This document shows positions 43,054 to 52,224 of a DNA stretch of 64,000 nucleotides, one piece after another; the stretch's first letter is position 1; each line of letters opens with the position of its first letter. Source of the DNA: Paenibacillus_AB hodogayensis (GTDB lineage: Bacteria; Bacillota; Bacilli; Paenibacillales; NBRC-103111). The stretch spans positions 1 through 64,000 of the forward strand of contig NZ_BAAAYO010000009.1 in NCBI RefSeq assembly GCF_039536325.1, read 5' to 3'. Both the position numbers and the translations under genes were made by a program. The notes below the pieces were generated by a model. That model was not told the origin of the DNA, made no database searches, and was given only the letters and a program-made list of their open reading frames with translations.

Positions 43054-45015
43054 GCTCTTAAACCAGCCCGCGATCCGGTTGAGCCGCTCGATTCGCAGCT
43101 GCGGATGTCCTTTGCGCGACAATTCGTGGCTGGACTCGGGGAACCGGACGAACTGCGTCGTCTTGCCGAGCTTCTTCAACGCGGCGTACAACTGTTCCGC
43201 CTGCTCGATCGGGCAGCGTAAATCGTTCTCCCCGTGCAAAATGAGCAGCGGCGTTTTCACGGCTTCCGCATAGGCAATTGGCGACTGCCTCCAGAACGCT
43301 TCCGTATCGCGCCAGGGACTCCCGCCGATCTCCTCCTCGGCAAAAAAATAACCGATGTCGCTTGTGCCGTAAAAGGACAGCCAGTTGGAGATCGAGCGCT
43401 GCGTCACGGCAGCCCGGAACCGGTTCGTATGGCCGACAATCCAGTTCGTCAAAAATCCGCCGTAGCTGCCCCCGGTTACGCCGAGCCGGGTTTCATCCGC
43501 GTTCGGGTCGTGCTTGATTACGTAATCGACGCCCGCCAGCACGTCCATATAGTCCCCGCCGCCGTAGTCGCGGCGGCAGGCGTCCGCGAAGCGTTGGCCA
43601 TAGCCGTGGCTGCCGCGCGGATTGGCATAGACGACGCCGAACCCTTGCGCGGCCAACAGCTGAAATTCCAGCATAAACGTGCTGCCGTACATCGCATGCG
43701 GTCCGCCGTGAATTTCAAGGACGACCGGATACGGCTTCCCGCCCCTGTCCTCCTCCGCCCCCGCAGGCTTCATATACCAGCCGTGCAGCGCACCGCCATC
43801 AGGCGCCGTCGTCCGGAACGGTTCGGGAGCGCTCAGCCGGACATCGTCCAACAAAGCGTCGTTGCTGCGGGTCAGCCGCGTTTCATGGCGCGTCTGCAGG
43901 TCCAGGCGGTACAAGTCGCCGGGCGACAGCGCGTCGGCGGAGGCGATCCATAGCGTTCCGTCGTCCGGCTGTCCGGCGAAATGGTACACTTCGCGTTCTC
44001 CTTGCGTGATCGGCACATACGCGCCGCCCGCGCCGAAACGGTACACCTGCACATCGCCCTGCACGGAAGCGAGCGCATAGAACGATTGGCCGTCCCGGCT
44101 AACGAGCAGCGGCGTCGGCAGTGCGGAGCGCATATCGTTCACGACGGCGTTGCCGATGTGCACGTCCAGCCCTTCACTCAGCAGAGAAGCCTCGCCCCCG
44201 TCTGCCGGTATCACGTACAAAGCGTTGTGCGTGGCGCCGGCAAACCGTCTGTCGTGGCCTATAAAAGCCAATCGGGTGCCGTCCGGCACGAAAGCCAGCC
44301 GGTGAATCGCGTAACTGGCTTCCGTCAGCTTGCGCAGCGATCCCTCTTCCAGATCGACCGCGAACAATTCCTGCGTCAAAGTCCGATCCGGGTCCGTCTC
44401 TCCGTCCAGCCTTCTGGCTGCGAAGGCGATCCGCTTTCCGTCCGGCGACCAGACGGAAGTGAGTACGTCGAAGCTCGGGTCCGTCACGGCCCGCACCGGC
44501 TCCCGGCCGTCAACCGCATAGACGTATAGCCGGGTAACCGAGCCGGTCCAGATGCCTTCTCCGTCGGCTCGCCATTTGAGCCGCTCGACCACCCGAACCG
44601 CGGGCGCGGCGGTCCCTTTTGACGACTGACCGGCCGGCTTGCCGTTCAGCAGCAGCCGTTCACCGTCCGGCGACCAGGCGAACGAGCCGACCTCGATATC
44701 GTCCGGCGTTAGGGCGAACGCTTCGCCTCCGTCCGCGGGAACCGCCCACACCTGCTGACGGTCTCCCCGCTTGCGGATAAAAGCGATTCGCTTCCCGTCC
44801 GGCGACCACGACGGCGAGCTGTCCTGCTCGCCCGCCGTGAACGTCCGGTCTGCGGAACCGTCCGCCCTGACCACATGAATTTGGGAACGGTATCCGCTCC
44901 GGTCCTCATTGACGGTTCGGGAAACGTAGGCTATGCTGGCGGCGTCCGGACTCGGCGCGGCGTCGCCGACCCATGCGAGCCGGTATAAATCTTCGGCGGT
45001 TATCGGTCTTTTCAT
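43042..45015 (-). CDS. S9-family serine peptidase (acylaminoacyl-peptidase/DPP-like)
   Basis: A 657-residue cytosolic prolyl-oligopeptidase-family enzyme. The N-terminal half is a beta-propeller with repeated SPDGKRIAF motifs. The C-terminal alpha/beta-hydrolase carries the triad Ser517 (GVTGGSYGGF), Asp598 (HGENDLRCP) and His630 (SSHELSR). It ends a dipeptide-transporter operon, so it probably trims imported peptides. The last two codons and stop come from the inverted end of the inserted element. Length is normal for the family, so function is likely intact. ATG at 45015 follows AGGAGGAG. Confidence 0.92.
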   Translation of the reverse strand: MKRPITAEDLYRLAWVGDAAPSPDAASIAYVSRTVNEDRSGYRSQIHVVRADGSADRTFTAGEQDSSPSWSPDGKRIAFIRKRGDRQQVWAVPADGGEAFALTPDDIEVGSFAWSPDGERLLLNGKPAGQSSKGTAAPAVRVVERLKWRADGEGIWTGSVTRLYVYAVDGREPVRAVTDPSFDVLTSVWSPDGKRIAFAARRLDGETDPDRTLTQELFAVDLEEGSLRKLTEASYAIHRLAFVPDGTRLAFIGHDRRFAGATHNALYVIPADGGEASLLSEGLDVHIGNAVVNDMRSALPTPLLVSRDGQSFYALASVQGDVQVYRFGAGGAYVPITQGEREVYHFAGQPDDGTLWIASADALSPGDLYRLDLQTRHETRLTRSNDALLDDVRLSAPEPFRTTAPDGGALHGWYMKPAGAEEDRGGKPYPVVLEIHGGPHAMYGSTFMLEFQLLAAQGFGVVYANPRGSHGYGQRFADACRRDYGGGDYMDVLAGVDYVIKHDPNADETRLGVTGGSYGGFLTNWIVGHTNRFRAAVTQRSISNWLSFYGTSDIGYFFAEEEIGGSPWRDTEAFWRQSPIAYAEAVKTPLLILHGENDLRCPIEQAEQLYAALKKLGKTTQFVRFPESSHELSRKGHPQLRIERLNRIAGWFKSYLS

Positions 45016-45060
45016 CCCGTACTCCTCCTGTTCGGATTGGCGTTGAATCCGATCTTGGTC

Positions 45061-46608
45061 TTATTTGCCGGCTTTCAGCGAAATTTCGTCGGCGACGTAC
45101 AGCTCGTCGAGTCTAGGCTTGTAATCGATCTTGTCGCTGACGCCGTAGCGGCCCTTCAGCTGGAACAAATAAACAGCCGGACGATCCTTGACGATCTGCT
45201 GCTGTACCGCCTGATATTGCTGTTCTCTTTCCTTGGCATTCATGTTTTTGGCCGCGTTTTTCAGCAGCTTGTCGACTTCTGCATTGTTGTAATCGGTGAT
45301 GCCTTTTGCCCGTTCGATCTGGTATTGGTCGAGCACACTGCCGTCGAAGTCGGAGTTGCCCCAGCCGAGCAGGCTCACTTCGTTCAGCGTTTTGGAGTTG
45401 AGCTTTTCGGCGAACTTGTTCTGCTCCAGCAGATCGACGTTCGCTTTGATGCCTACGGCGTCCAGCATGCCGGCGACCGCTTCGGCCACTTCCTTGAACA
45501 TGTTGTTCGCGGAAATGTTGATCTTCAGCCCATCCCCGTAGCCCGCTTCCTGGAGCAGCGCCTTCGCTTTCTGAGGATCGTACGCAAATTTGTCGAACAG
45601 GCTGTTGTCGGCGCCGAAATTGCCCGGCGTTACTTGGGTTTTCGTCGGAATGGCCGAGCCGCCCATGATTTTGTCGGCGATCTCCTTGTTGTTGACGGCG
45701 AGCTCGATCGCTTCCCGTACTTTCGGATTGGCGGTCGGTCCGTCGCCTTGCGTCTTGAACCACATCTGAATGACGCGTTGGATCGGCGCGAGCACGGCGT
45801 GCGTCTTATCGTTCTTCTCTACCCGGTCGACGTCGCCCGGCGCGATGTTGACGGCAATATCGACCCCGCCGGTCAGCAATTCAGCCGCGCGCGTCGAATC
45901 TTCCGGAATGGTGCGGAATACGACTTTATCCCATTTCGGCTCTCCGCCGTAATACGACTTGTTCTTCACCAGCTCCACGCGATCGTCCTTCAGCCATTTA
46001 CTGTATTGATACGGACCGGTGCCGACCGGATTTTTCAGGAAAGCGTCGAAGCCTTGATCCTTGATGTACTTGGACGGGAAAATGCTGGCCGTGTTGCCCG
46101 ACAAACGGTTGAGCAAAATCGGGTCCGGCTCCTTCGTCGTAATGTCTACCGTGTAATCGTCGACGATCTGGATCGCGTTCAGGTTTTTGAAGGTAGAGTT
46201 CGCGATCAGCTTCGTATCTCCCATCACGCGTTCGAGCGAATATTTGACGTCCGCCGAGGTGAACGGGTCGCCGTTATGGAACTTCACGTCCTTGCGCAGA
46301 ACGAAGCGCCAGGTGAGCGGGTCTTTCTGCTCCCAGGAGGCGGCGAGCAGCGGAGCGATCTGGTAATTCGCGTTCGCGTCCTTCTTCACCAGGGAATCGA
46401 AGACGTTGACGAGAACGGCGGACGTCAGTGTAATGTTGTTGTTCTGAAAATCGAACCCTTTAATATCGGAAGCGTGAGCAATCGTAAGCACCTTCTCGGC
46501 AGCAGGCGTTCCGCCGCTAGCGTCAGAGCCGGGCTTGCCCGAGCATGCGGTCAACGCCAGCGCGGTCAGCAACAGAAAAATAAGAGCTTTGGAATACATT
46601 CGTTTCAT
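45061..46608 (-). CDS. Family 5 peptide-binding lipoprotein (DppA/OppA type)
   Basis: A 515-residue lipoprotein: signal KALIFLLLTALALTAC with lipobox Cys near residue 22. The mature SBP_bac_5 domain has the family pattern DPLTWRFVLRKDVKFHNGDP and PFTSADVKYSLERV. It captures di- or oligopeptides for the dppBCDF-like transporter encoded just upstream. AAGGAGG precedes the ATG by about 12 bases. The binding protein following, rather than preceding, the transporter genes is less common. Confidence 0.93.
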   Translation of the reverse strand: MKRMYSKALIFLLLTALALTACSGKPGSDASGGTPAAEKVLTIAHASDIKGFDFQNNNITLTSAVLVNVFDSLVKKDANANYQIAPLLAASWEQKDPLTWRFVLRKDVKFHNGDPFTSADVKYSLERVMGDTKLIANSTFKNLNAIQIVDDYTVDITTKEPDPILLNRLSGNTASIFPSKYIKDQGFDAFLKNPVGTGPYQYSKWLKDDRVELVKNKSYYGGEPKWDKVVFRTIPEDSTRAAELLTGGVDIAVNIAPGDVDRVEKNDKTHAVLAPIQRVIQMWFKTQGDGPTANPKVREAIELAVNNKEIADKIMGGSAIPTKTQVTPGNFGADNSLFDKFAYDPQKAKALLQEAGYGDGLKINISANNMFKEVAEAVAGMLDAVGIKANVDLLEQNKFAEKLNSKTLNEVSLLGWGNSDFDGSVLDQYQIERAKGITDYNNAEVDKLLKNAAKNMNAKEREQQYQAVQQQIVKDRPAVYLFQLKGRYGVSDKIDYKPRLDELYVADEISLKAGK

Positions 46609-46668
46609 CTTGTGTATAAACCTCCTTGTTGTGGTGAACCCCTTTGTGAATTGGCCTAAAAAGATACG

Positions 46669-47646
46669 TTATAAAGGAAAATGGCACGCGACCGCATGGC
46701 CGGCTTCCTCCGTCAATACGGGGGCGGTCTGCCGGCACAAGTCCCGGGCGTACGGGCAGCGGGCCTGGAACGGGCACCCGGGCACCGCCGCGACGGAGTC
46801 CCCGACCTCCCCCTGCACGATGACGCGCTCCTTCCGCTCTCCCGGATGGGAGGCCGGAAGCGAAGCCAGCAGCGCTTCGGTGTACGGATGCCGTGGGTGC
46901 GCGAACAGCTTGTCCCGCTCGGCGATTTCCACGATCTTGCCCAAATACATCACGGCGACCCGGTCACTGATATGCTTCACCGCCGGCATTCCATGCGAAA
47001 TGAACACATATGTCAGCCGGTACTCTCGCTGCAGCTTCTTGAGCAAATTGAGAATTTGCGCCTGAATCGACACGTCCAGAGCCGATACGGCTTCGTCGCA
47101 TACGATCAGCTTGGGCTTCAGCGCCAAAGCGCGGGCGATGCCGATGCGCTGACGCTGGCCGCCGCTGAATTCGTGCGGGTAGCGCGACATATGATGCTCG
47201 CCCAAGCCGACGGCTTCCAGCAGCCCGGCGACCTCGCGGCGGATATCAGCTCGCGGGACGGTTCGGTGTATGCGCAGCGGCTCGGCAATCGTATCGCCGA
47301 TTTTCATGCGCGGGTTCAAGGACGAATACGGGTCCTGGAACACGATCTGCATATCGCGGCGGACCGCATGGAGCTTATCCGGCGGCAGCCCGGTCAACAA
47401 TTGCCCCCCGAAGCGGATTTCCCCTGCGGTCGGCGGCAACAATTGCAGAAGCATCTGGCCGACCGTCGACTTGCCGCAACCCGATTCGCCGACGATACCG
47501 AGCGTCTCCCCTTCGTACACGTCGAGGTCGACGCCGTCCACGGCGCGAATATAGTCGGCCTTGCCGAACAGCCCGCGTTTCGTTTCGTAAAATTTGCTCA
47601 GCCCTCTCGCTTGCAGCAGGGGCGGCGCAACTGGCGCTTCGTTCAT
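46669..47646 (-). CDS. dppF: Peptide ABC transporter ATP-binding protein (DppF/OppF type)
   Basis: A 325-residue ATPase: Walker A GESGCGKST, signature FSGGQRQRIGIARAL, Walker B LIVCDEAVSALD, and the oligo_HPY C-terminal extension with a CPFQARCPYARDLC cysteine cluster that may bind Fe-S. The ATG at 47646 overlaps the DppD stop as ATGA and follows GGGAGG. Works with DppD to drive DppBC. Confidence 0.95.
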   Translation of the reverse strand: MNEAPVAPPLLQARGLSKFYETKRGLFGKADYIRAVDGVDLDVYEGETLGIVGESGCGKSTVGQMLLQLLPPTAGEIRFGGQLLTGLPPDKLHAVRRDMQIVFQDPYSSLNPRMKIGDTIAEPLRIHRTVPRADIRREVAGLLEAVGLGEHHMSRYPHEFSGGQRQRIGIARALALKPKLIVCDEAVSALDVSIQAQILNLLKKLQREYRLTYVFISHGMPAVKHISDRVAVMYLGKIVEIAERDKLFAHPRHPYTEALLASLPASHPGERKERVIVQGEVGDSVAAVPGCPFQARCPYARDLCRQTAPVLTEEAGHAVACHFPL

Positions 47647-48653
47647 GTTCCCGCCTCCCTTGGGTGAAAGCAGCTGACTTCGTGCCCATCGCTGCCGACC
47701 GTCTCCAGAATCGGACGCTGGCGGGAGCAGAGCTCCGTCGCATAAGGGCATCTCGGCTGGAAGGCGCAGCCTGTTGGCAGATCGGTCAGCGGGGGCACGG
47801 TACCCGGAATCGAATACAGCTCCTCCCGCTGCTGATCGATCGTCGGCATCGAGCCGAGCAGCCCGCGGGTGTAAGGATGCTTCGCATTGTCGAACAGCTC
47901 GGTTGCGGTCGCCTGCTCAACGATCCTCCCGGCATACATGACCGCCACCCGGTCGGCCATTTCGGCGACAACGCCCAGATCGTGCGTAATAAAGATAACG
48001 CCGGTTCCGGTTTCCCGGCACAGCTTGCGAATCAGCTGGAGAATCTGCGCTTGAATCGTCACGTCCAGCGCCGTGGTCGGCTCGTCGGCGATAAGCAGCT
48101 GCGGCTTGTTGGACAGCGCCATGGCGATCATCACCCGCTGGCGCATGCCGCCGGACAGCTGGTGGGGAAAGCGGCGGAGCGTCAGCTCCGGATCGCGGAT
48201 GCCCACCTGGCGGAGCAGGTCCAGACTTTGCTCGCGCAGCTCGCGCTTGCCGATCTTTCCGGCGGTGCGGATTTTCTCGCCGAGCTGGTTGCCGATCGTA
48301 AACACCGGGTTCAAGGCGCTTAACGGGTCCTGAAAAATCATCGAGATGCGGCGGCTGCGAACGTCGCGCATCTGCTTCGGGCTAAGCCGCAGCAGATCGG
48401 CGCCCTGCAGCTTGACGCTGCCGCCCGCGATCGTTCCGGGAGAACGGATGAGCCGCATGATCGACAGGGACGTCACGCTTTTGCCCGAGCCCGACTCGCC
48501 GACGATCGCCAGCACCTCGCCTCGGTCCACCGCAAACCCGACTCCGTCCACCGAGGTCACTGTTCCGCTCCGCGTCGGGAAGACGGTGGTCAACCCGCTT
48601 ACCTCCAGCAGACGGGACTCGTCCCCTTCGGTCTTCGCCGGTTCCGTCGTCAT
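47643..48653 (-). CDS. dppD: Peptide ABC transporter ATP-binding protein (DppD/OppD type)
   Basis: A 336-residue ATPase: Walker A GESGSGKSV, signature LSGGMRQRVMIAMAL, Walker B LIADEPTTALD, and a C-terminal oligo_HPY domain with CAFQPRCPYATELC. The ATG at 48653 overlaps the DppC stop codon by 4 bases; the open frame runs on far into dppC in another reading frame and is ignored. Confidence 0.95.
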   Translation of the reverse strand: MTTEPAKTEGDESRLLEVSGLTTVFPTRSGTVTSVDGVGFAVDRGEVLAIVGESGSGKSVTSLSIMRLIRSPGTIAGGSVKLQGADLLRLSPKQMRDVRSRRISMIFQDPLSALNPVFTIGNQLGEKIRTAGKIGKRELREQSLDLLRQVGIRDPELTLRRFPHQLSGGMRQRVMIAMALSNKPQLLIADEPTTALDVTIQAQILQLIRKLCRETGTGVIFITHDLGVVAEMADRVAVMYAGRIVEQATATELFDNAKHPYTRGLLGSMPTIDQQREELYSIPGTVPPLTDLPTGCAFQPRCPYATELCSRQRPILETVGSDGHEVSCFHPREAGT

Positions 48654-49567
48654 CGGCCTCCCCCTTTCCCCATGCGGGGGTCGAGCTTGTCCCTTAACCA
48701 ATCCCCCAGAAACGTAATCGACAGCACGGTAATCGTAATCGCCAAGCCCGGAAAGGTGGATACCCACCAGCTTGAAGCCAAATACTGTCTGCCGTCGCTG
48801 AGCATGCCGCCCCAAGTGACCGTCGGAGGCTTGATGCCTAAGCCTAGAAAGCTCAGCGACGCTTCCGTCATAATCGTCGAGGCTACGTTCATGGTGGCGA
48901 TAACGACAAAGGAGGACAGCACGTTCGGCAAAATATGTTTGAAAATGAGCCGCGCGCTGCCCGCCCCGACGGAACGAGCCGCACGCACGTAGTCGCGCTC
49001 CTTGGCGCTCAGCACCTCCGCGCGCATGACCCGGGCGTAGGACACCCAGCTCGTAACGCCGATCACCACGATAAGCGTCAGCAGGCCCGGTCCGAGTACG
49101 GCCATGACGAACAAGATGAGCAGCAGCGTCGGGATCGCCAGCAAAGCGTCGATCACCCTCATGACGATATGGTCGATCCATCCGCCGAAGAAGCCGGCCG
49201 CAATGCCGAGCACCGCGCCGATCGACCCCGACACCGCAACCGCGCTGATGCCGACCAGCAGCGACATGCGCGAGCCATACAGCAAGCGGCTCCAGATGTC
49301 CCGCCCCAGATGGTCGGTGCCGAGGAAATGATCGGCCGTCCCGCCCTCCATCCACATCGGCGGCAGCAGTCTCAGCGACGATTGAATGGTAATGGGATTG
49401 TGCGGTGCCAGAAGCGGAGCGAACAGGGCGGCTGCGGCGACGATCAGGAACAGAACTGCGCCGATGGCGCCTGTCCCTACCCGCAGCCTGCGCCGTCGGG
49501 TCCGCTTGGCTGCGGGCGCCAGGGAAGGGATGGCTGCTCCTTTCGCCTCTATGTCCGATGACTGCAA
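48650..49567 (-). CDS. dppC: Peptide ABC transporter permease (DppC type)
   Basis: A 305-residue permease. An arginine-rich N-terminus (KRTRRRRLRVG) precedes the first helix. DHFLGTDHLGRDIWSRLLYGSR is the diagnostic DppC motif, and the EAA loop is SAKERDYVRAARSVGAG. It follows DppB by 19 bases and overlaps DppD by 4. Confidence 0.95.
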   Translation of the reverse strand: MQSSDIEAKGAAIPSLAPAAKRTRRRRLRVGTGAIGAVLFLIVAAAALFAPLLAPHNPITIQSSLRLLPPMWMEGGTADHFLGTDHLGRDIWSRLLYGSRMSLLVGISAVAVSGSIGAVLGIAAGFFGGWIDHIVMRVIDALLAIPTLLLILFVMAVLGPGLLTLIVVIGVTSWVSYARVMRAEVLSAKERDYVRAARSVGAGSARLIFKHILPNVLSSFVVIATMNVASTIMTEASLSFLGLGIKPPTVTWGGMLSDGRQYLASSWWVSTFPGLAITITVLSITFLGDWLRDKLDPRMGKGGGR

Positions 49568-49586
49568 GGGTCGCTCCCCCTTCCTT

Positions 49587-50504
49587 CTAATGGTATTTAA
49601 TGCGCGGATCCAGCAGCCGGTAAGTCAAATCGACGATAAAATTGACGACAATGACCAGTACGGCCACGACGAACGTAGCCGCTTGTACGATCGCCATATC
49701 GCGGGAATTCATCGCGGAGAGCATCAGCTGACCGAGACCGGGCCAGGCAAAAACCGTCTCGACGATCAACGCCCCGCCGATCAGTTGCGGCAATTGCAGC
49801 CCCATAACCGTCACGACCGGAATCAGACCGTTGCGGAACACGTGCTTGAAGATTACGGTCCATTCGCGCAGCCCTTTGCTTCGGGCCGTCAAAATATAGT
49901 CCTCCTGCATAATATCCAGCAGGCTGGCCCGAATGAGCCGGGTCATCTCCGCCGCCATCGCCGCGCCGAGCGTAATCGCGGGAAGCACCAGATGGTTCAG
50001 CGTGCCTCTTCCGGAAACAGGGAATAATTGCAGATTTACCGAGAATAATAAAATGAGCATAATGCCGATCCAGAAGTTGGGCATCGCTTTTCCCAGCACC
50101 GAAACGCCGGAAATGCCGAAGTCCCAGAAGGTCGATTTTTTGATCGCGGCAAAGGTACCCAGCGGCACCGAGATGACGAGCGCGACGAGCATGGAAACGA
50201 CAGCGAGCTCGAAGCTGGCGGGCATGCGCTCCAGCACGACGCTCAAGGCCGGTTCGCTGAAATGGTACGATTGTCCGAAATTGCCGTGAAGCAAATGGTT
50301 CAAAAAAATCAAATATTGCACGAATATAGGACGGTCCAGGCCTAGCGCCTGGGTCAAAACCAGCTTGTCCTCGTCCGTCGCCGTTTCCGGCAGCAGCAGC
50401 GCCACCGGATCGCCCGTCACCTGCACCAGAAAAAAGACGATCGTCGCGATGATGAACAGCGTAGGAATCATCAGCAGCAGCTGCCGAAACATATACTTTT
50501 GCAA
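49587..50504 (-). CDS. dppB: Peptide ABC transporter permease (DppB type)
   Basis: A 305-residue permease: MFRQLLLMIPTLFIIATIVF, then VQVTGDP and ALGLDRPIFVQY, the DppB signature. The EAA region is MQEDYILTARSKGLREWTVI. I choose the TTG at 50504, about nine bases after GAGGTGA; an ATG four codons later is the alternative. First gene of the six-gene operon, preceded by a leader hairpin that could attenuate transcription. Confidence 0.93.
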   Translation of the reverse strand: MQKYMFRQLLLMIPTLFIIATIVFFLVQVTGDPVALLLPETATDEDKLVLTQALGLDRPIFVQYLIFLNHLLHGNFGQSYHFSEPALSVVLERMPASFELAVVSMLVALVISVPLGTFAAIKKSTFWDFGISGVSVLGKAMPNFWIGIMLILLFSVNLQLFPVSGRGTLNHLVLPAITLGAAMAAEMTRLIRASLLDIMQEDYILTARSKGLREWTVIFKHVFRNGLIPVVTVMGLQLPQLIGGALIVETVFAWPGLGQLMLSAMNSRDMAIVQAATFVVAVLVIVVNFIVDLTYRLLDPRIKYH

Positions 50505-50548
50505 AAAAATCACCTCAATCGTGACCCGCCCCCATAAGCCTCCATAAC

Positions 50549-50605
50549 AAAAAAGAGGCCTACATCGGCGCACGCAAAACGAGCGCCAAGATGATAGGTC
50601 CCTCT
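50549..50605 (-). terminator. Terminator hairpin in the dpp leader (possible attenuator)
   Basis: Minus-strand AGAGGGACCTATCATC with GGCGC pairs with GCGCCGATGTAGGCCTCT, followed by six T residues. It lies 59 bases after the MFS stop codon but also about 30 bases into a transcript from the promoter at 50643-50671. Two small hairpins (AACTC-GAT-GAGTT, CTAG-ACAG-CTAG) precede it. I recognise no known riboswitch or T-box. Confidence 0.65.
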
Positions 50606-50642
50606 AGCTGTCTAGTCGGTAACTCATCGAGTTTGTCCGTTT

Positions 50643-50671
50643 ATACTATTATAATTATTCCGATCAGTCAA
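50643..50671 (-). promoter_or_regulatory. Probable dpp operon promoter
   Basis: Minus-strand TTGACT (50671-50666), a 17-bp spacer, then TAGTAT (50648-50643). It overlaps the last codons of the MFS gene and points at dppB. Confidence 0.45.
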
Positions 50672-52088
50672 GTGTGTTTTTGTCGTATGATGGTGAATGT
50701 TGTCGATTTTTGGAAATCGTTTGCTTCCGGCCCGATGCGGCCAGCAGTGCGTACAAGATAGCTGCCAGCGCAACCAGCACGGCAAGCGCGAGGAACAGGT
50801 CGCTGTAAACGAGCCCCGGACCGCCGCCATGCAGCGGGTTGAGCTTGACCCCATGCGCCCCGACATCGAGCGCCCGCCCGAGCGCCGCAGTCGACACCGC
50901 GCCGGAGATAAATCCGACCATGCTGAACAGCCCCATGCCTACACCGGTCTGATCCCCAGGCAGCGTTCCCGAAACCGTATTCGACAAAGCGATCTGCATA
51001 AATGTCTGCCCGACGTTGGCCAGCACGAGAACCCCGGCGATCAGCGCCGGCGACGAGCCGGCCGCCCATGAAAGCAGCACAAACCCCGAAGCCAGCAGCG
51101 CAGCCGCTCCGCCATACAGCGCCGCACTCCCCCGCCGATCGGCAATTTTCCCGCCTAATCGCCCCAGAAACGCGGCCATGGCTGCGGCCGGCAGCATCGT
51201 CAGCCCGATATGACGCGGAGCCAACCCATTCACGTTCCCAAGCAGCAGTGGAACGAGAAACGGCGTGCTGAAAAAGGCGCATGAGGAGGCAAACGCTACG
51301 AGCAGACTGAACGCAAACCGTTTGTTGCCGAACAACAGCGAAGGCCGAATGAACGGCTCCCGCGTACAGCGAATACGGATCCCGAACAAGCCGAACAGCA
51401 CACACCCCGCAACCGCAAGCAGCGGTCCGCCGCCCGTCAGCGCGCCAAGCCATGCCGCCAACGTGCCGCCAAGCAGGAGGCCGCCCCACAGATCGGTCGG
51501 CTTCGCCGTTCCTTTGGCATCGTCCAGACAGGAGCGAAACAAAGGAAGCGCGATCAGGGCGAGCAGAGACAGCAGGAACAACAAACGCCAGCTGGCCGCG
51601 CTCGTAATGAATCCAGCAACGGACGGACCGATCGCCGTGCCGAGCGCGATGCCCGTGGCGGTTACCCCAAGCGCCCGGCCTCGCGTCTCTCGTGGAAAAT
51701 AACGCACCGGTATGATCACCGACGCGGCTGTTATCGCCGAAGCGCCCGTCGCCTGAAGGACGCGCCCCAGCACGACGATCCAAAACTCGTTGGCCGCCAT
51801 GCCCGCAAGCGAACCGAGCGCGAACCCGATGAGGCCGAATGTCAGCAGGTCCTTCAATTTGAACTTGTCGGCCAGCTTGCCGTACGTCACGGAGCCGATG
51901 GCAAACACGATCATGTACGGCGTTTGCATCCAGCTGGCTTGCGAGGGCGATAACCCGAATTCGGCGCTGATCTGCGGGAGCGCCACGTTGAACATCGTCG
52001 CGTTCATGACGGAGATGGTGAGGGCGAAGGCCAGCGCAAGAAGCAAAGGTTTCTCCTTCGTCAGCTTTACGTAGGAATTTGAATTCAT
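50664..52088 (-). CDS. MFS drug-type exporter (Tet(L)/DHA2-like)
   Basis: A 474-residue membrane protein with about 14 helices. MNATMFNVALPQISAEFGLS and WMQTPYMIVFAIGSVTYGKL resemble Tet(K)/Tet(L)-type antiporters; GRVLQATGASAITAASVIIP and FPRETRGRALGVT match motif A/C regions. A cation- or proton-coupled efflux pump; the drug or metabolite is unknown. I choose the ATG at 52088 behind AGAGG. Divergent from a LysR gene with overlapping promoters, so probably under its control. Confidence 0.88.
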   Translation of the reverse strand: MNSNSYVKLTKEKPLLLALAFALTISVMNATMFNVALPQISAEFGLSPSQASWMQTPYMIVFAIGSVTYGKLADKFKLKDLLTFGLIGFALGSLAGMAANEFWIVVLGRVLQATGASAITAASVIIPVRYFPRETRGRALGVTATGIALGTAIGPSVAGFITSAASWRLLFLLSLLALIALPLFRSCLDDAKGTAKPTDLWGGLLLGGTLAAWLGALTGGGPLLAVAGCVLFGLFGIRIRCTREPFIRPSLLFGNKRFAFSLLVAFASSCAFFSTPFLVPLLLGNVNGLAPRHIGLTMLPAAAMAAFLGRLGGKIADRRGSAALYGGAAALLASGFVLLSWAAGSSPALIAGVLVLANVGQTFMQIALSNTVSGTLPGDQTGVGMGLFSMVGFISGAVSTAALGRALDVGAHGVKLNPLHGGGPGLVYSDLFLALAVLVALAAILYALLAASGRKQTISKNRQHSPSYDKNTLD

Positions 52089-52125
52089 ATCGAGCAGCCT
52101 CTTTTCCAAACACGATTTTCCCCTT

Positions 52126-52164
52126 ATTATAAAAATTGACAATTCATATCGTCCAATCTATTAT
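52126..52164. promoter_or_regulatory. Overlapping divergent promoters, MFS and LysR genes
   Basis: Rightward: TTGACA (52136-52141), a 17-bp spacer, TATTAT (52159-52164). Leftward: TTGGAC (52156-52151), a 19-bp spacer, TATAAT (52131-52126). The two promoters interlock, so polymerase at one excludes the other; a LysR protein bound here could switch between them. Confidence 0.7.
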
Positions 52165-52224
52165 TTTGCTTATTATGATAAACCCGATTCATGATTAACC
52201 CATGAGGGAAGAGGTGCAAGCCGG

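Noticed and set aside
50549..50640. Guanidine or other known riboswitch before dppB
   Set aside because: The GACAGCTAGAGGGACC stretch faintly recalls ykkC-type RNA, but the conserved CTAGGG-TTCCG core and second helix are missing.
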